A stretch of 64,000 nt of DNA from Desulfurococcales archaeon. Lineage in GTDB: Archaea > Thermoproteota > Thermoprotei_A > Sulfolobales > NBVN01. The position numbers were made by a program, and so were the translations under genes. Under the pieces are notes generated by a model, which did not search any database, had not been told where the DNA came from, and was given only the letters and a program-made list of their open reading frames with translations. Shown here piece by piece: positions 39,531-49,255 of this stretch. The first letter of the stretch is position 1. Every line of letters begins with the position of its first letter. The stretch lies in NCBI GenBank assembly GCA_015523295.1, contig WAKQ01000002.1, positions 1-64,000 of the forward strand, given 5' to 3'.

Positions 39531-42500
39531 GTGGTGATCATTACCGACCTAGGGAGGTTTAGAATTAAAGACATTGAAAAAGAAGTGAAAAAATACTGGA
39601 GCACCAATGAAATCCCCGCAAAATGGAGATCTATAAACAAAGAAAGACCTACCTATTCCTTCCTCGAAGGCCCACCAACGGCTAATGGGTTTCCTCACAT
39701 AGGTCATCTACGAGGCCGTATATATAAAGACATGGTTTTAAAGTACTATAGGCTGAAAGGCTTTAATGTCTGGGCTCAGGCCGGCTGGGACGAGCAAGGA
39801 CTTCCTGTAGAAGTTGAAGTGGAGAAAAAACTCGGTATAAAGCATAAGAAAGAAATAGGTGAGAAAATAGGTTTTGATGAGTTCGTCAGGAAGTGTAACG
39901 AGTTAGTTGATTACTACCTGAGTTTCTGGAGAAAGTACGCCACCGAGGAAATCGGTCTATGGCTAGACCTCGAAAATGCTTATGAAACACGGAAAGCGTG
40001 GTACATAAACCATGTGTGGCACTTCATTAAAGAAGCATATGAGAAGGGCCTAATATATGAAGGATATAGGGTACTGCCTTATTGCCCACGATGTGAAACA
40101 GCGTTAAGCGATGCTGAGGTTGATCAAGGGTATCAAGAGAAGATATCACCTTCCATCTACGTTAAGTTCAAAGTGGAAGGAGAAAGGGGCACTTACCTCA
40201 TTATCTGGACTACTACTCCTTGGACAATTGTAGATAACGAAGCTGTGGCGGTCAACCCTGAGGGAACGTATTGCAAGGTCAGGGTAGGCGATGAATATTG
40301 GTGGATAGCTGAGAACAGGGTGAAAGAGGTTATGGATCTTTCAGGGGTGAAGGAGTGGAGTTGTGTTGAGAGAGTCAAGGGCTCGACCCTGGAAGGACTC
40401 AGGTATGAACATCCACTAATGAATGAGGTACCCATCCATAAGACCCATAAGAATGCACACTATGTCGTCCTCGCCGAATATGTATCCCTGGATGAAGGAA
40501 CTGGGTTAGTGCATACAGCACCCGGCCACGGACCTGAAGACTATGAGACAGGGGTAAAGTACGGCTTACCCATAACCAGCAACGTCGAAATTAACGGCGT
40601 ATTTAACGAGAAGGGAGGGGTGTTCAAGGGACTATACGTTGACGAAGCATCGAGGAAAGTTATTGAAATCCTCAAGAATAAACGCCTTCTGGTTCATGAA
40701 GGAACGATAAAACATCAATATCCTCATTGCTGGAGATGCCATACCCCACTCATCTACAGGGCCGGCAGACAATGGTTTCTGAAAGTAACCGCAGTCAAGG
40801 AAAGACTTCTCCAGGAGCTATCCAAAGTAAATATATATCCAACTAAACTTAGAGCCAGGTTCGATAATTGGGTCGCCAACGCTAAAGACTGGACAATATC
40901 AAGGTCTAGAATATGGGGGACTCCACTACCCATATGGAAATGCAGGAGTGATCCCAAGAAGGTCTTAGTCATCGGATCTCTCGACGAGCTGAAGAACTAT
41001 GCAGCCTTTCTGCCGAAAGTAAAAGACGATGAACTCGTTCATCGCCCATGGATTGATGAGGTCAAAATTGTTACGGACGACTGCCAAGAATGGGTTAGAG
41101 AGCCTTTTGTAGTTGATGTATGGATCGACAGTGGAATGGCTTGGTTAGCATCCGTCAACGGCCTTAAAAATCAGGAAGTGTGGAGAAAGCTCTTCCCATA
41201 TAACTTCATAACTGAAGGTATCGATCAGACCAGAGGATGGTTTTACTCACTCCTGGTTACGTCCGTCATCCTAACAGGCCAGGCTCCTTACAAGGATATA
41301 CTCATGCAGGGATTAGTGCTCGACAAATACGGCAGAAAGATGACTAAGCACCTTGGCAATGTTGTATGGGGCAAGGACGCAATCGAGAGATACGGCGTTG
41401 ACCAGTTGAGGCTATACATTCTTTCAAGCTATCCTCCAGGCGAGCCCTTCATATTTAACTTGGAGGAATTAAAGGAGCCTCTTTCTAAGCTAAACATTAT
41501 ATGGAACGTTTACAGGTTCGCGAACACGTATATGGAATTAGATAAATTCAATCCTGAAGTCCATGACCTGAAGGAATTGATTAAGAATGCCAAGAAGGAA
41601 GATCTCTGGATAATTTCCAGGGTCAATACCGTTCAGAAAGAGGTAGATGAGTATATGAAGCATTATGACCTTCATCTAGCTACGAGGGCGGTGATCAATT
41701 TCTTCATTGAAGACCTTAGCCATAATTATTTGAGGTTGGTGAGACCTAGGGTATGGAGGGAGGAAGGTGATGATAAATATGTCGTTTACGCAGCACTTTA
41801 CTACACCCTTAAAAAAGGCCTTCAAATGCTCTCACCCATCACACCGCATTTTGCTGAGGCTTTATGGCTACGTTTCATCAAGAAGTTCGAACCGAAGGAG
41901 GCTGAGAGCATCCACCTTAGCAGACTTGCCGATGTAGAAGCCGATTTAATAAATACACGCCTTGAGAAGGTATTTAACGAAGTTTTCAGGGCTTCAAGCT
42001 TCATAGCCTCCCTAAGGAATGCCGCAGGTATAAAGCTAAGATGGCCGTTAAAGGTAGCCTATCTAAAGGTGAGCGATAAAGAAATCAAGAGCATGTTAGA
42101 AGAAGGTGTTGAGACACTTAAGTTCTTGACTAATATTAAGCATTTAGAAATTGTTGAGGAATTGCCGGCTGAGTGCAAGAGCAAAGAGTTCCTTACCATG
42201 AGCAATGAATCGATGGAGGGCTGTATCCCTTCAAGACTAGATAAGGATACATATATGGAAGCCCTTGCGAGAGAGATAATTAGGAGAATTCAAGTTATGA
42301 GAAATGAGGCTGATCTCCGAGTTGATGAGTTTATAGAGGTATGGATAAAGACGAACGATGAGGACATTGTGAAATCCATTGAGAGATTGAGAGATTACAT
42401 AATGAATGAAGTCAGAGCGAGAAAGCTTGTGATCGGTAAGATAGGGAGTAAGGGGCTTATTAAGGAATGGGATGTTGAAGGTAAGAAAATAACCATCGGA

Positions 42501-42533
42501 ATTCAAAGGGCTGGTCAAGATGCTGCTGGTTAG
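39531..42533 (+). CDS. ileS: Isoleucyl-tRNA synthetase
   Basis: EGPPTANGFPHIGHLRGR (HIGH), GWDEQGLPVE, KMTKHLGN (KMSKS-like). Confidence 0.96.
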   Translation: MVIITDLGRFRIKDIEKEVKKYWSTNEIPAKWRSINKERPTYSFLEGPPTANGFPHIGHLRGRIYKDMVLKYYRLKGFNVWAQAGWDEQGLPVEVEVEKKLGIKHKKEIGEKIGFDEFVRKCNELVDYYLSFWRKYATEEIGLWLDLENAYETRKAWYINHVWHFIKEAYEKGLIYEGYRVLPYCPRCETALSDAEVDQGYQEKISPSIYVKFKVEGERGTYLIIWTTTPWTIVDNEAVAVNPEGTYCKVRVGDEYWWIAENRVKEVMDLSGVKEWSCVERVKGSTLEGLRYEHPLMNEVPIHKTHKNAHYVVLAEYVSLDEGTGLVHTAPGHGPEDYETGVKYGLPITSNVEINGVFNEKGGVFKGLYVDEASRKVIEILKNKRLLVHEGTIKHQYPHCWRCHTPLIYRAGRQWFLKVTAVKERLLQELSKVNIYPTKLRARFDNWVANAKDWTISRSRIWGTPLPIWKCRSDPKKVLVIGSLDELKNYAAFLPKVKDDELVHRPWIDEVKIVTDDCQEWVREPFVVDVWIDSGMAWLASVNGLKNQEVWRKLFPYNFITEGIDQTRGWFYSLLVTSVILTGQAPYKDILMQGLVLDKYGRKMTKHLGNVVWGKDAIERYGVDQLRLYILSSYPPGEPFIFNLEELKEPLSKLNIIWNVYRFANTYMELDKFNPEVHDLKELIKNAKKEDLWIISRVNTVQKEVDEYMKHYDLHLATRAVINFFIEDLSHNYLRLVRPRVWREEGDDKYVVYAALYYTLKKGLQMLSPITPHFAEALWLRFIKKFEPKEAESIHLSRLADVEADLINTRLEKVFNEVFRASSFIASLRNAAGIKLRWPLKVAYLKVSDKEIKSMLEEGVETLKFLTNIKHLEIVEELPAECKSKEFLTMSNESMEGCIPSRLDKDTYMEALAREIIRRIQVMRNEADLRVDEFIEVWIKTNDEDIVKSIERLRDYIMNEVRARKLVIGKIGSKGLIKEWDVEGKKITIGIQRAGQDAAG

Positions 42534-43482
42534 CGGCTCCCTAAACTACGATGTTACCTTCGAAGTTAATGCCTTTGCTCCTCCTAAAGCGATAGTCAGG
42601 AAGATTTCCCGTTATTTAGGAGGTTCGGGAGGTAATGCAGCTGTAGCTGCTGCGAGGATCTTAGGCCCTAGGAAAGTCTTCTTCTTAGGGTCTGTAGGGA
42701 ATGACGATATAGGTGAAATGCACCTAAAATCCCTAGCTGAGGAAGGCTTGATAACCCAATACATTAGAGTAGTTGATGGGGTTGAGTCCGGTCAAGCCTT
42801 CGTAGCAGTAAGACCAGATGGTGAAACAGCCATCTACAGCTACTATGGCGCAAATCAGTATATTACAAGCGATGCTCTATCTAAAATCCTGCCGAAAATC
42901 CAAGCGACTCTTATTATGAATCCCCCTCTGCCAGTGGCTCGCGAGATTGCATTACAAGCAAAGTCGTTTGGAAAAAAGATATTTTGGGATCCCGGTGCCT
43001 TAGCTTATAAAGGAATTGATGAACTAGGTGATATTATTAGGCACACGGATTACTTTATGCCTAACTTAAATGAACTTCTAATACTAACCGGGGAGAATAG
43101 CCTCACAGACGCGTTGAACAGAATTAAGGAAATCAATCCGAGACTTAAGGTTATACTTAAGAGAGGGGCTGAGGGAGCATCCTTCCATTATCTGAGAACT
43201 GGAGAAGAGATAAAGATCCCTGCTATACCACCTGAGGCTCTAGGGCTAGGAGGTATCGTATCGACGGTGGGATGTGGTGATACGCTGACCGGGTCTTTCA
43301 CAGCTTTGATGCTTAGGGGTTTCAACGAGAGGGATTCTCTACTTCTCTCAGTATGTGCCGCTGCTGTCAATCTAGCCTTTGAAGGTCCTAGAAATTCCCC
43401 CACATACAACGAACTTCTTAATAAGTATTCACCTTTATGCAGGAGTTATGTGGAAAAGCGCGTGGGACTTCATTCCCAGTAG
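42520..43482 (+). CDS. PfkB family sugar/nucleoside kinase
   Basis: GGSGGNAAVAAARI; STVGCGDTLTGSFTALM. Confidence 0.9.
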   Translation: MLLVSGSLNYDVTFEVNAFAPPKAIVRKISRYLGGSGGNAAVAAARILGPRKVFFLGSVGNDDIGEMHLKSLAEEGLITQYIRVVDGVESGQAFVAVRPDGETAIYSYYGANQYITSDALSKILPKIQATLIMNPPLPVAREIALQAKSFGKKIFWDPGALAYKGIDELGDIIRHTDYFMPNLNELLILTGENSLTDALNRIKEINPRLKVILKRGAEGASFHYLRTGEEIKIPAIPPEALGLGGIVSTVGCGDTLTGSFTALMLRGFNERDSLLLSVCAAAVNLAFEGPRNSPTYNELLNKYSPLCRSYVEKRVGLHSQ

Positions 43483-43580
43483 ATATATAGATTCAGCAGA
43501 ACAACAGTGTTTTGAGTAAGGTTTAAGTAATTATTAGGAGTTTTAATTAACTAAGAAATTAACTAAGAGAGGCTTCCACA

Positions 43581-44585
43581 ATGCACTCCACACATACATG
43601 CGATGAAGCTTTTGAAAGAGTTGAGAAGATCGCTAAAGACCTGAAAAGCGGGGCTATACTAGGTTCTACTGAAGCCGCTTTCGTAGTTTTCAGGGAGATT
43701 AGGGAAGCTTCGACCGCATGTGGTAAATTATTTAGTAAATACCTCCTGCAGGCACTTCCCTCTTTTATAGAGGCAAGGCCTACATCAATAATAATGAAAA
43801 ACCTAATTCGGAATTACCTTGAAGAGCTGATTAAAGAAGCGAGTGAACATGGTTTCGATGAGGCTAGAGGAAGAACCCCTGAGATAATAGATAGCATTCT
43901 AGGAGATGTGACAAAAGTTCAGGAAGCTGTAGCAAGAGTGGGAGCTAAGAGGGTTACTGATGATGGCACAATTCTTATTCACTCGTACAGCAGTACCGTG
44001 TTGAAGCTTCTTGAGATCGCTAAAGAGTCCGGGAAAAGATTCAAAGTATTTGTTACAGAGTCCAGGCCTATTGGAGAAGGTAAAGTTGCGGCGAGCAGGC
44101 TGGGCGCCTTGGGAATTGATACTACCTTAATTGTAGATTCCGCAGTGAGATATATAATGAAGAAAATAAGCGATGTTTTCTTCAGTGCAGATGCTGTAGC
44201 TGCTAATGGAGCGGTGGTCAACAAGATAGGCACCTCAGCAATAGCGCTAGCAGCTAAGGAGGCGAGAGTCAGAACCTATGTAGCTGCAGGAACATATAAG
44301 TTCGGCCTAGAGACCGTCTTTGGAGAACTGGTGGAAGGTATGGTGCTCAGTGACGCCCGCCTTATAATACCTCCTGAGAAGGTGAATGAGCTGGCTGGGA
44401 GGGTGCTCGTTCGCGCGCCCCTCTTCGATGTCACCCCGCCAGAATATGTAGACGCAATAATCACTGAGATTGGCGTCATAGCACCTCAAGCAATTCCTCT
44501 TGTAATCAAGGAGATTTATGGGTGGCCTCCTAAGGTTGTGAGCCTTGATTCACTGCTAGAAGAGGTGAGAAAACATGCCAGTTAA
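43581..44585 (+). CDS. eIF2B alpha-like / ribose-1,5-bisphosphate isomerase family, paralog 1
   Basis: VFVTESRPIGEGKVAASRL, DAVAANGAVVNKIGTSAIALAAKEARV, FDVTPPEYVDAIITEIG. Confidence 0.85.
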   Translation: MHSTHTCDEAFERVEKIAKDLKSGAILGSTEAAFVVFREIREASTACGKLFSKYLLQALPSFIEARPTSIIMKNLIRNYLEELIKEASEHGFDEARGRTPEIIDSILGDVTKVQEAVARVGAKRVTDDGTILIHSYSSTVLKLLEIAKESGKRFKVFVTESRPIGEGKVAASRLGALGIDTTLIVDSAVRYIMKKISDVFFSADAVAANGAVVNKIGTSAIALAAKEARVRTYVAAGTYKFGLETVFGELVEGMVLSDARLIIPPEKVNELAGRVLVRAPLFDVTPPEYVDAIITEIGVIAPQAIPLVIKEIYGWPPKVVSLDSLLEEVRKHAS

Positions 44586-45582
44586 ATATAAAGAACGTGA
44601 AATCCCGGACTCCGTCGTCAAGATACGTGAAGACATTAGAACTATGGTGATCAGAGGCGCTGGAAAAATTGCTAGGGCTGGAGCGAAGGCTCTCGCACAG
44701 GCTGCTCAAGCATATAGCGGTTTCAGCTTAGATGACTTTCTCAACTATATGGAGGCTGTGGCCGAGTATGTAAGGTCAGCTAGGCCAACGGCAGTGTCCC
44801 TGCCAAATGCAGTGTCCTACGTCATGATCAGACTTAAGAGGCTCCATCCTTCAAGCCTCGAAGAAGCGAGGACAGCTGTAATTAAGGCCGCTGAGGAGTT
44901 CATCGAGTACTCGATTAACTCGGTGAAGATAATTGGAGAGTTAGGAGCCCGAAGGATCTCGAATGGCGATGTCATCATGACACACTGTCATAGTACTGTG
45001 GCGGTCTCAGTAATAGCAACAGCTCATAAACAAGGAAAGGTTCATAAGGTATATGTTAAGGAAACGAGGCCTAAGATGCAGGGATTAATAACTGCAAAAG
45101 CATTGTCCGATGAAGGCCTCGATGTTATACTGATCCCAGATTCCTCAGTGAGATACTTCATGAAAAGAGTGAATAAAGTAGTTGTTGGTGCTGATACTAT
45201 AGCTGCTAATGGAGCGGTTATTAATAAGATAGGCACTTCCCTTGTAGCGCTAGCAGCTAAGGAGGCGAGAGTCAGAACCTATGTAGCTGCAGAGACATAT
45301 AAGTTCAGCCCTCTAACAGTAATAGGCGAGTTAGTACCGATAGAGGTGAGAGAGCCGACAGAGATAGTAGACGAGGCTTGGCTGAAGGAAAATCCGAATG
45401 TGAAGGTATACAATCCAGTCTTCGATGTCACCCCGCCAGAATATGTAGACGCAATAATCACTGAGAAAGGAGTAATCCCTCCGCAAGCAGCAATCCTCAT
45501 CCTCATGGAAGAATACGGGTTAAACGTATCAGACATACTAACCCAGTTTAATGAGGTGAAGGAAGAGGAACTAGGGGAGTAG
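44575..45582 (+). CDS. eIF2B alpha-like / ribose-1,5-bisphosphate isomerase family, paralog 2
   Basis: VYVKETRPKMQGLITAKAL, ADTIAANGAVINKIGTSLVALAAKEARV, FDVTPPEYVDAIITEKG. Confidence 0.87.
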   Translation: MPVKYKEREIPDSVVKIREDIRTMVIRGAGKIARAGAKALAQAAQAYSGFSLDDFLNYMEAVAEYVRSARPTAVSLPNAVSYVMIRLKRLHPSSLEEARTAVIKAAEEFIEYSINSVKIIGELGARRISNGDVIMTHCHSTVAVSVIATAHKQGKVHKVYVKETRPKMQGLITAKALSDEGLDVILIPDSSVRYFMKRVNKVVVGADTIAANGAVINKIGTSLVALAAKEARVRTYVAAETYKFSPLTVIGELVPIEVREPTEIVDEAWLKENPNVKVYNPVFDVTPPEYVDAIITEKGVIPPQAAILILMEEYGLNVSDILTQFNEVKEEELGE

Positions 45583-46557
45583 GTAAGCCTTAACTCCGAG
45601 TTTCTTCGTTAGGTAGTTAGTGAAAAGCTCTCCATCAGTGCTTCTTTTAGAATTAACTACAACCGCCTTAGGCCTAGCTAATTGAATGTAGGTAATTAAA
45701 CCTTGGAAGTCTGAGTGATCGCTGAAGGCTACGAGCCACCAATGATGACCCAGTCTTCTAAGAGGGCTTCTAAACTCCCATCCACTGAGTTTTATATGAT
45801 TACCTACTCCATTCTCCCTGTTCTTGAAGAAATGTGTGAAGAATATATACCATCCGTCTTTAATGATGGCATCAGCTTCAGGCGACGATTCCTGATGATA
45901 ATCGCCGATCTTAAACCCATGCTTCTCTAATGCTTTTGTCAATGCATACTGCTTGTAATCCATAATGAAGGGAGCATCTATCCCCTCCTTCCTTAGAAGC
46001 ATCATAACCTCCTGTGTCTTGCCGTAATACCCGTGGATCCAGACAGGGCCCTTCGATAGAAGCTCCTTAACCAGATCCACGAGCACGATGTCTATATAGT
46101 CATCGAATACTCTTCTGAAGGAAGGATTCCCATAAACAGCATCTGTAACGACAATGTCAGCGTTAACTACTGGCGTGTAAGTTCCAGGCTTCTTAAAATC
46201 ACTTGTATACACAATCCTTAAACCCTCATCGTCTTCACATACTACCTGCGCTGTGCCAGGGATATGATAAGCTTTGACAAGCAATACTTCTCCACAACCT
46301 AGTCTAATCCTCTCTCCATATCTCAACGGATGAAGAATTGATTCATTTATCCTGTACCCTAATAGGTTAAGCCATTCTAGAGTTACCGGAGTGCCGATGA
46401 TCTTCGTCGCCTTCCTTGCTGACCTTCCAAGGTATTTTGTGTGATCGGAGTGAACGTGAGAGACCACTCTAACGAGACCGTCTTCATGTCCGTCGATCAC
46501 TAAGGAATCTCTAATCACTATGCCTCCGTGAGGGTTTATTCTGAGGATATTATCCAT
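45571..46557 (-). CDS. MBL-fold exonuclease-like protein
   Basis: SHVHSDHTKYLG; YTSDFKKPG; FSDHSDFQGLITYI. Confidence 0.8.
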   Translation of the reverse strand: MDNILRINPHGGIVIRDSLVIDGHEDGLVRVVSHVHSDHTKYLGRSARKATKIIGTPVTLEWLNLLGYRINESILHPLRYGERIRLGCGEVLLVKAYHIPGTAQVVCEDDEGLRIVYTSDFKKPGTYTPVVNADIVVTDAVYGNPSFRRVFDDYIDIVLVDLVKELLSKGPVWIHGYYGKTQEVMMLLRKEGIDAPFIMDYKQYALTKALEKHGFKIGDYHQESSPEADAIIKDGWYIFFTHFFKNRENGVGNHIKLSGWEFRSPLRRLGHHWWLVAFSDHSDFQGLITYIQLARPKAVVVNSKRSTDGELFTNYLTKKLGVKAYLLP

Positions 46558-46626
46558 GAGGATTCCTCTAACAGGATATTCATATACAGTTTTAGAAAAA
46601 CATTGCCTTAGCAGATAAGGAAATAT

Positions 46627-47901
46627 TTAGGGTTCAAGCCCATACCTTTCTTTTAATACAGTTGTAAATTCGTCTAGGTCTGCATTGATTATGGGAGCAT
46701 CCCCAGCAACCTCTTTCACTATATCTGGATCTTTTAACCCATGTCCAGTCACGAGAACAACAACCTCATCATCTCTACCTACTTTGCCTTCACTTATCGC
46801 TTGCATCAAGCCCGCAAGACCCGCAGCACCTGAGGGTTCAGCAAACACGCCCTCGTAGCTTGCCAGATACTTCATCGCCTTAAGGATTAGCGAGTCGCTC
46901 ACTTCCTCTGCATCCCCTTTCGATTCTTTCAACGCTGTAATGCCTCCGTCTCCATCCCATGGATATGGATCCTCAAGACCCCATGCTATAGTATGGGGTT
47001 TTGGCCAAGGCCTTATATTAAAGGGATCTTGACCCTCCTTGAAAGCCCGTACGAATGGAGGATTACCCGAAGATTGTACAGCAACTAACTTTGGAAGATG
47101 GTCTATGAGCCCCAACTGAACGTAATCCCTAAATCCTTTCCATACACCGGTGAGGAGCGATGCAGCACCTACAGGTACGAACACCCAATCAGGAACCTTC
47201 CAATTCAACTGCTCAACAATTTCATAGGAGATCGTTTTAGGGCCCTCAATCTGATACGGGTTGAAAGGCCCAAAGCTTGGAGAAGGATAGAACCCGTATC
47301 TCTCGTAGGTTAGTCGCATAAGTTTTACGGTTGGATCTTCCTCACCCAACCCTCTGACCTTAAATACCTTTGCACCATAAAATAAGAGCTGAGCTATTTT
47401 TCCATAGCCAGCCTGCTCTATAACGAATGCATAGACGTTCATGCCTGCTTTAGCGGCATATGCCGCTAAAGCAGCTGCTGCATTCCCAGATGATGCCGTG
47501 GTAAGGTTTTTGAAACCGAATTCCTTAGCAACACTCACCGAGACAGACATACCCCTATCTTTAAATGAACCTGTCGGATTCCTGGTCTCATCCTTTAGCC
47601 ATATACGCTTGACGCCTAATTCTCTAGCAAGTCTCTCTGCTTTGATTAGAGGGGTTCCACCTTCACCTAGAGTTACTATATTATCCTCCATTTTAGGAGG
47701 GAGGAGATCAAAGAACTTCCACTGGGACCTCAGGGGGTTTTTCTCTACATACTCTTTTGTATAGAATTCCTTCAGCTTCTCATAATCGTAGTATATGTCA
47801 AGCCTGCCTAAGTCATTTTGGGAACATGTCAGGGGTTTATCCTCGTAGCGGTAGGTCTTACCACATCTTGAACATTTAAGGTAGGCTATATATTTGCTCA
47901 A
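46627..47901 (-). CDS. thrC: Threonine synthase-like PLP enzyme
   Basis: N-terminal CxxC pair; KDETRNPTGSFKDRGMSV; TASSGNAAAALAAYAAKAG. Confidence 0.85.
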   Translation of the reverse strand: MSKYIAYLKCSRCGKTYRYEDKPLTCSQNDLGRLDIYYDYEKLKEFYTKEYVEKNPLRSQWKFFDLLPPKMEDNIVTLGEGGTPLIKAERLARELGVKRIWLKDETRNPTGSFKDRGMSVSVSVAKEFGFKNLTTASSGNAAAALAAYAAKAGMNVYAFVIEQAGYGKIAQLLFYGAKVFKVRGLGEEDPTVKLMRLTYERYGFYPSPSFGPFNPYQIEGPKTISYEIVEQLNWKVPDWVFVPVGAASLLTGVWKGFRDYVQLGLIDHLPKLVAVQSSGNPPFVRAFKEGQDPFNIRPWPKPHTIAWGLEDPYPWDGDGGITALKESKGDAEEVSDSLILKAMKYLASYEGVFAEPSGAAGLAGLMQAISEGKVGRDDEVVVLVTGHGLKDPDIVKEVAGDAPIINADLDEFTTVLKERYGLEP

Positions 47902-48007
47902 ACGGTCACACCTATTCCTTGATTTGCGCTAACTTTATATAAGGAAGTATTAACGTGGTTTAATTAATAAATAATTGTATGGATTATAATTAAAAGCGTT
48001 TAATGCC

Positions 48008-49255
48008 TCAGGCCTTGGGCCAGTAGTCTTCCGGGAACCTTATCGCCTTTGTAGGACATACTGTTGTACATAGGCCGCAACCGTAGCATTTCGATGTATC
48101 CACCAATGCTGCTCTTACCTTACCTTTATCAACTACATGAACTGCGTCATAATCGCATGACTGCTCACATAAACCACATGCTATGCACTTTGAGTCGTCA
48201 ACAACCGGGTTTTTGATCTCATACCAACCTGCTGGATCTAGGGTTAGGTACTTAAGAGACTTGCCCTTGACATCTTCAATGCTTGAGTAGCCATGATCTT
48301 TAAGCCATTTAGCAACACCCTCAGCCAACCTCTTAAATACCTGCGGCCCTTCAACTATTGCTTGAGTACACACCTGAACTGCTGAAGCGCCGGCCATCAC
48401 ATACTCAATCACATCTTCAGGTGTTGATACCCCTCCAACACCTATAATAGGTAATCTTGTCACCTTGGCAATTTCTGCGACTATAGCAACTCCTAAGGGC
48501 TTAATTGCAGGTCCTGAAAGCCATCCATGCCCGAAGGGACCTCCCATAACGGGTCTGCCTGTTTCTATATCTATATGGAGTGCCGGTCCTACTGTATTTA
48601 TAGCGACTATACCGTTCACTCCAGCCTTCTCCAACTCCTTAACTAAGTCGGTTAGACCCCAAATATGGGGGCTTAGCTTGGGGAATATCGGGACATCCAC
48701 AGCCTCTCTTAAGGCTTTAGCAGACTCAACGACAGGCGTGTAATCGTGTCCGAGGTAGTGGGTCGAGAATTCAACTGCATGGGCACCTGCCTTAACCGCT
48801 TTAGGGCCTAACTCCCTCAGTTCATGTGCCTTATAACCTATACTCGCAATCAGCGGTATCCCATGCTTATCTGCTACCTTCCTAGCGTAGGGCAGCTCCT
48901 TGTTGAACCATTGTTCAGGAGGTAGATCTGTCCAAAGCTCAGCATTCAGGAAGCCATAGTAAGCCCCTCTTACCTTTGCCAACTTAGTGATCAACCTACC
49001 TTCTTTATACTGCGGAACTATCAGTTCTATGTTGCCGTTGTTAAGGACTCCCATATGCGGTCTTGGAACCTTAGCAGCAACGACTCCTATAGTTTTGCTC
49101 ACCAACCCTCCTACACCGTTCTCCGCGAGTCTCTCCATAGCCTCTCCATCCCTGGATATCGGGCATGCAGAGTTGAGGATAGGGTTCCTGAATTTTAACC
49201 CAGCTATTTCTACCGTTATATCTATACCCATATAACTCACCTCTACAAAATTCAT
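48008..49255 (-). CDS. Dihydropyrimidine dehydrogenase PreA-like/dihydroorotate dehydrogenase-like protein with two 4Fe-4S motifs
   Basis: LKFRNPILNSACPISRDG; KLSPHIWGLTDLVKELEKAGVNGIVAINT; CIACGLCEQSCDYDA; CYGCGLCTTVCPTKAI. Confidence 0.88.
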   Translation of the reverse strand: MNFVEVSYMGIDITVEIAGLKFRNPILNSACPISRDGEAMERLAENGVGGLVSKTIGVVAAKVPRPHMGVLNNGNIELIVPQYKEGRLITKLAKVRGAYYGFLNAELWTDLPPEQWFNKELPYARKVADKHGIPLIASIGYKAHELRELGPKAVKAGAHAVEFSTHYLGHDYTPVVESAKALREAVDVPIFPKLSPHIWGLTDLVKELEKAGVNGIVAINTVGPALHIDIETGRPVMGGPFGHGWLSGPAIKPLGVAIVAEIAKVTRLPIIGVGGVSTPEDVIEYVMAGASAVQVCTQAIVEGPQVFKRLAEGVAKWLKDHGYSSIEDVKGKSLKYLTLDPAGWYEIKNPVVDDSKCIACGLCEQSCDYDAVHVVDKGKVRAALVDTSKCYGCGLCTTVCPTKAIRFPEDYWPKA

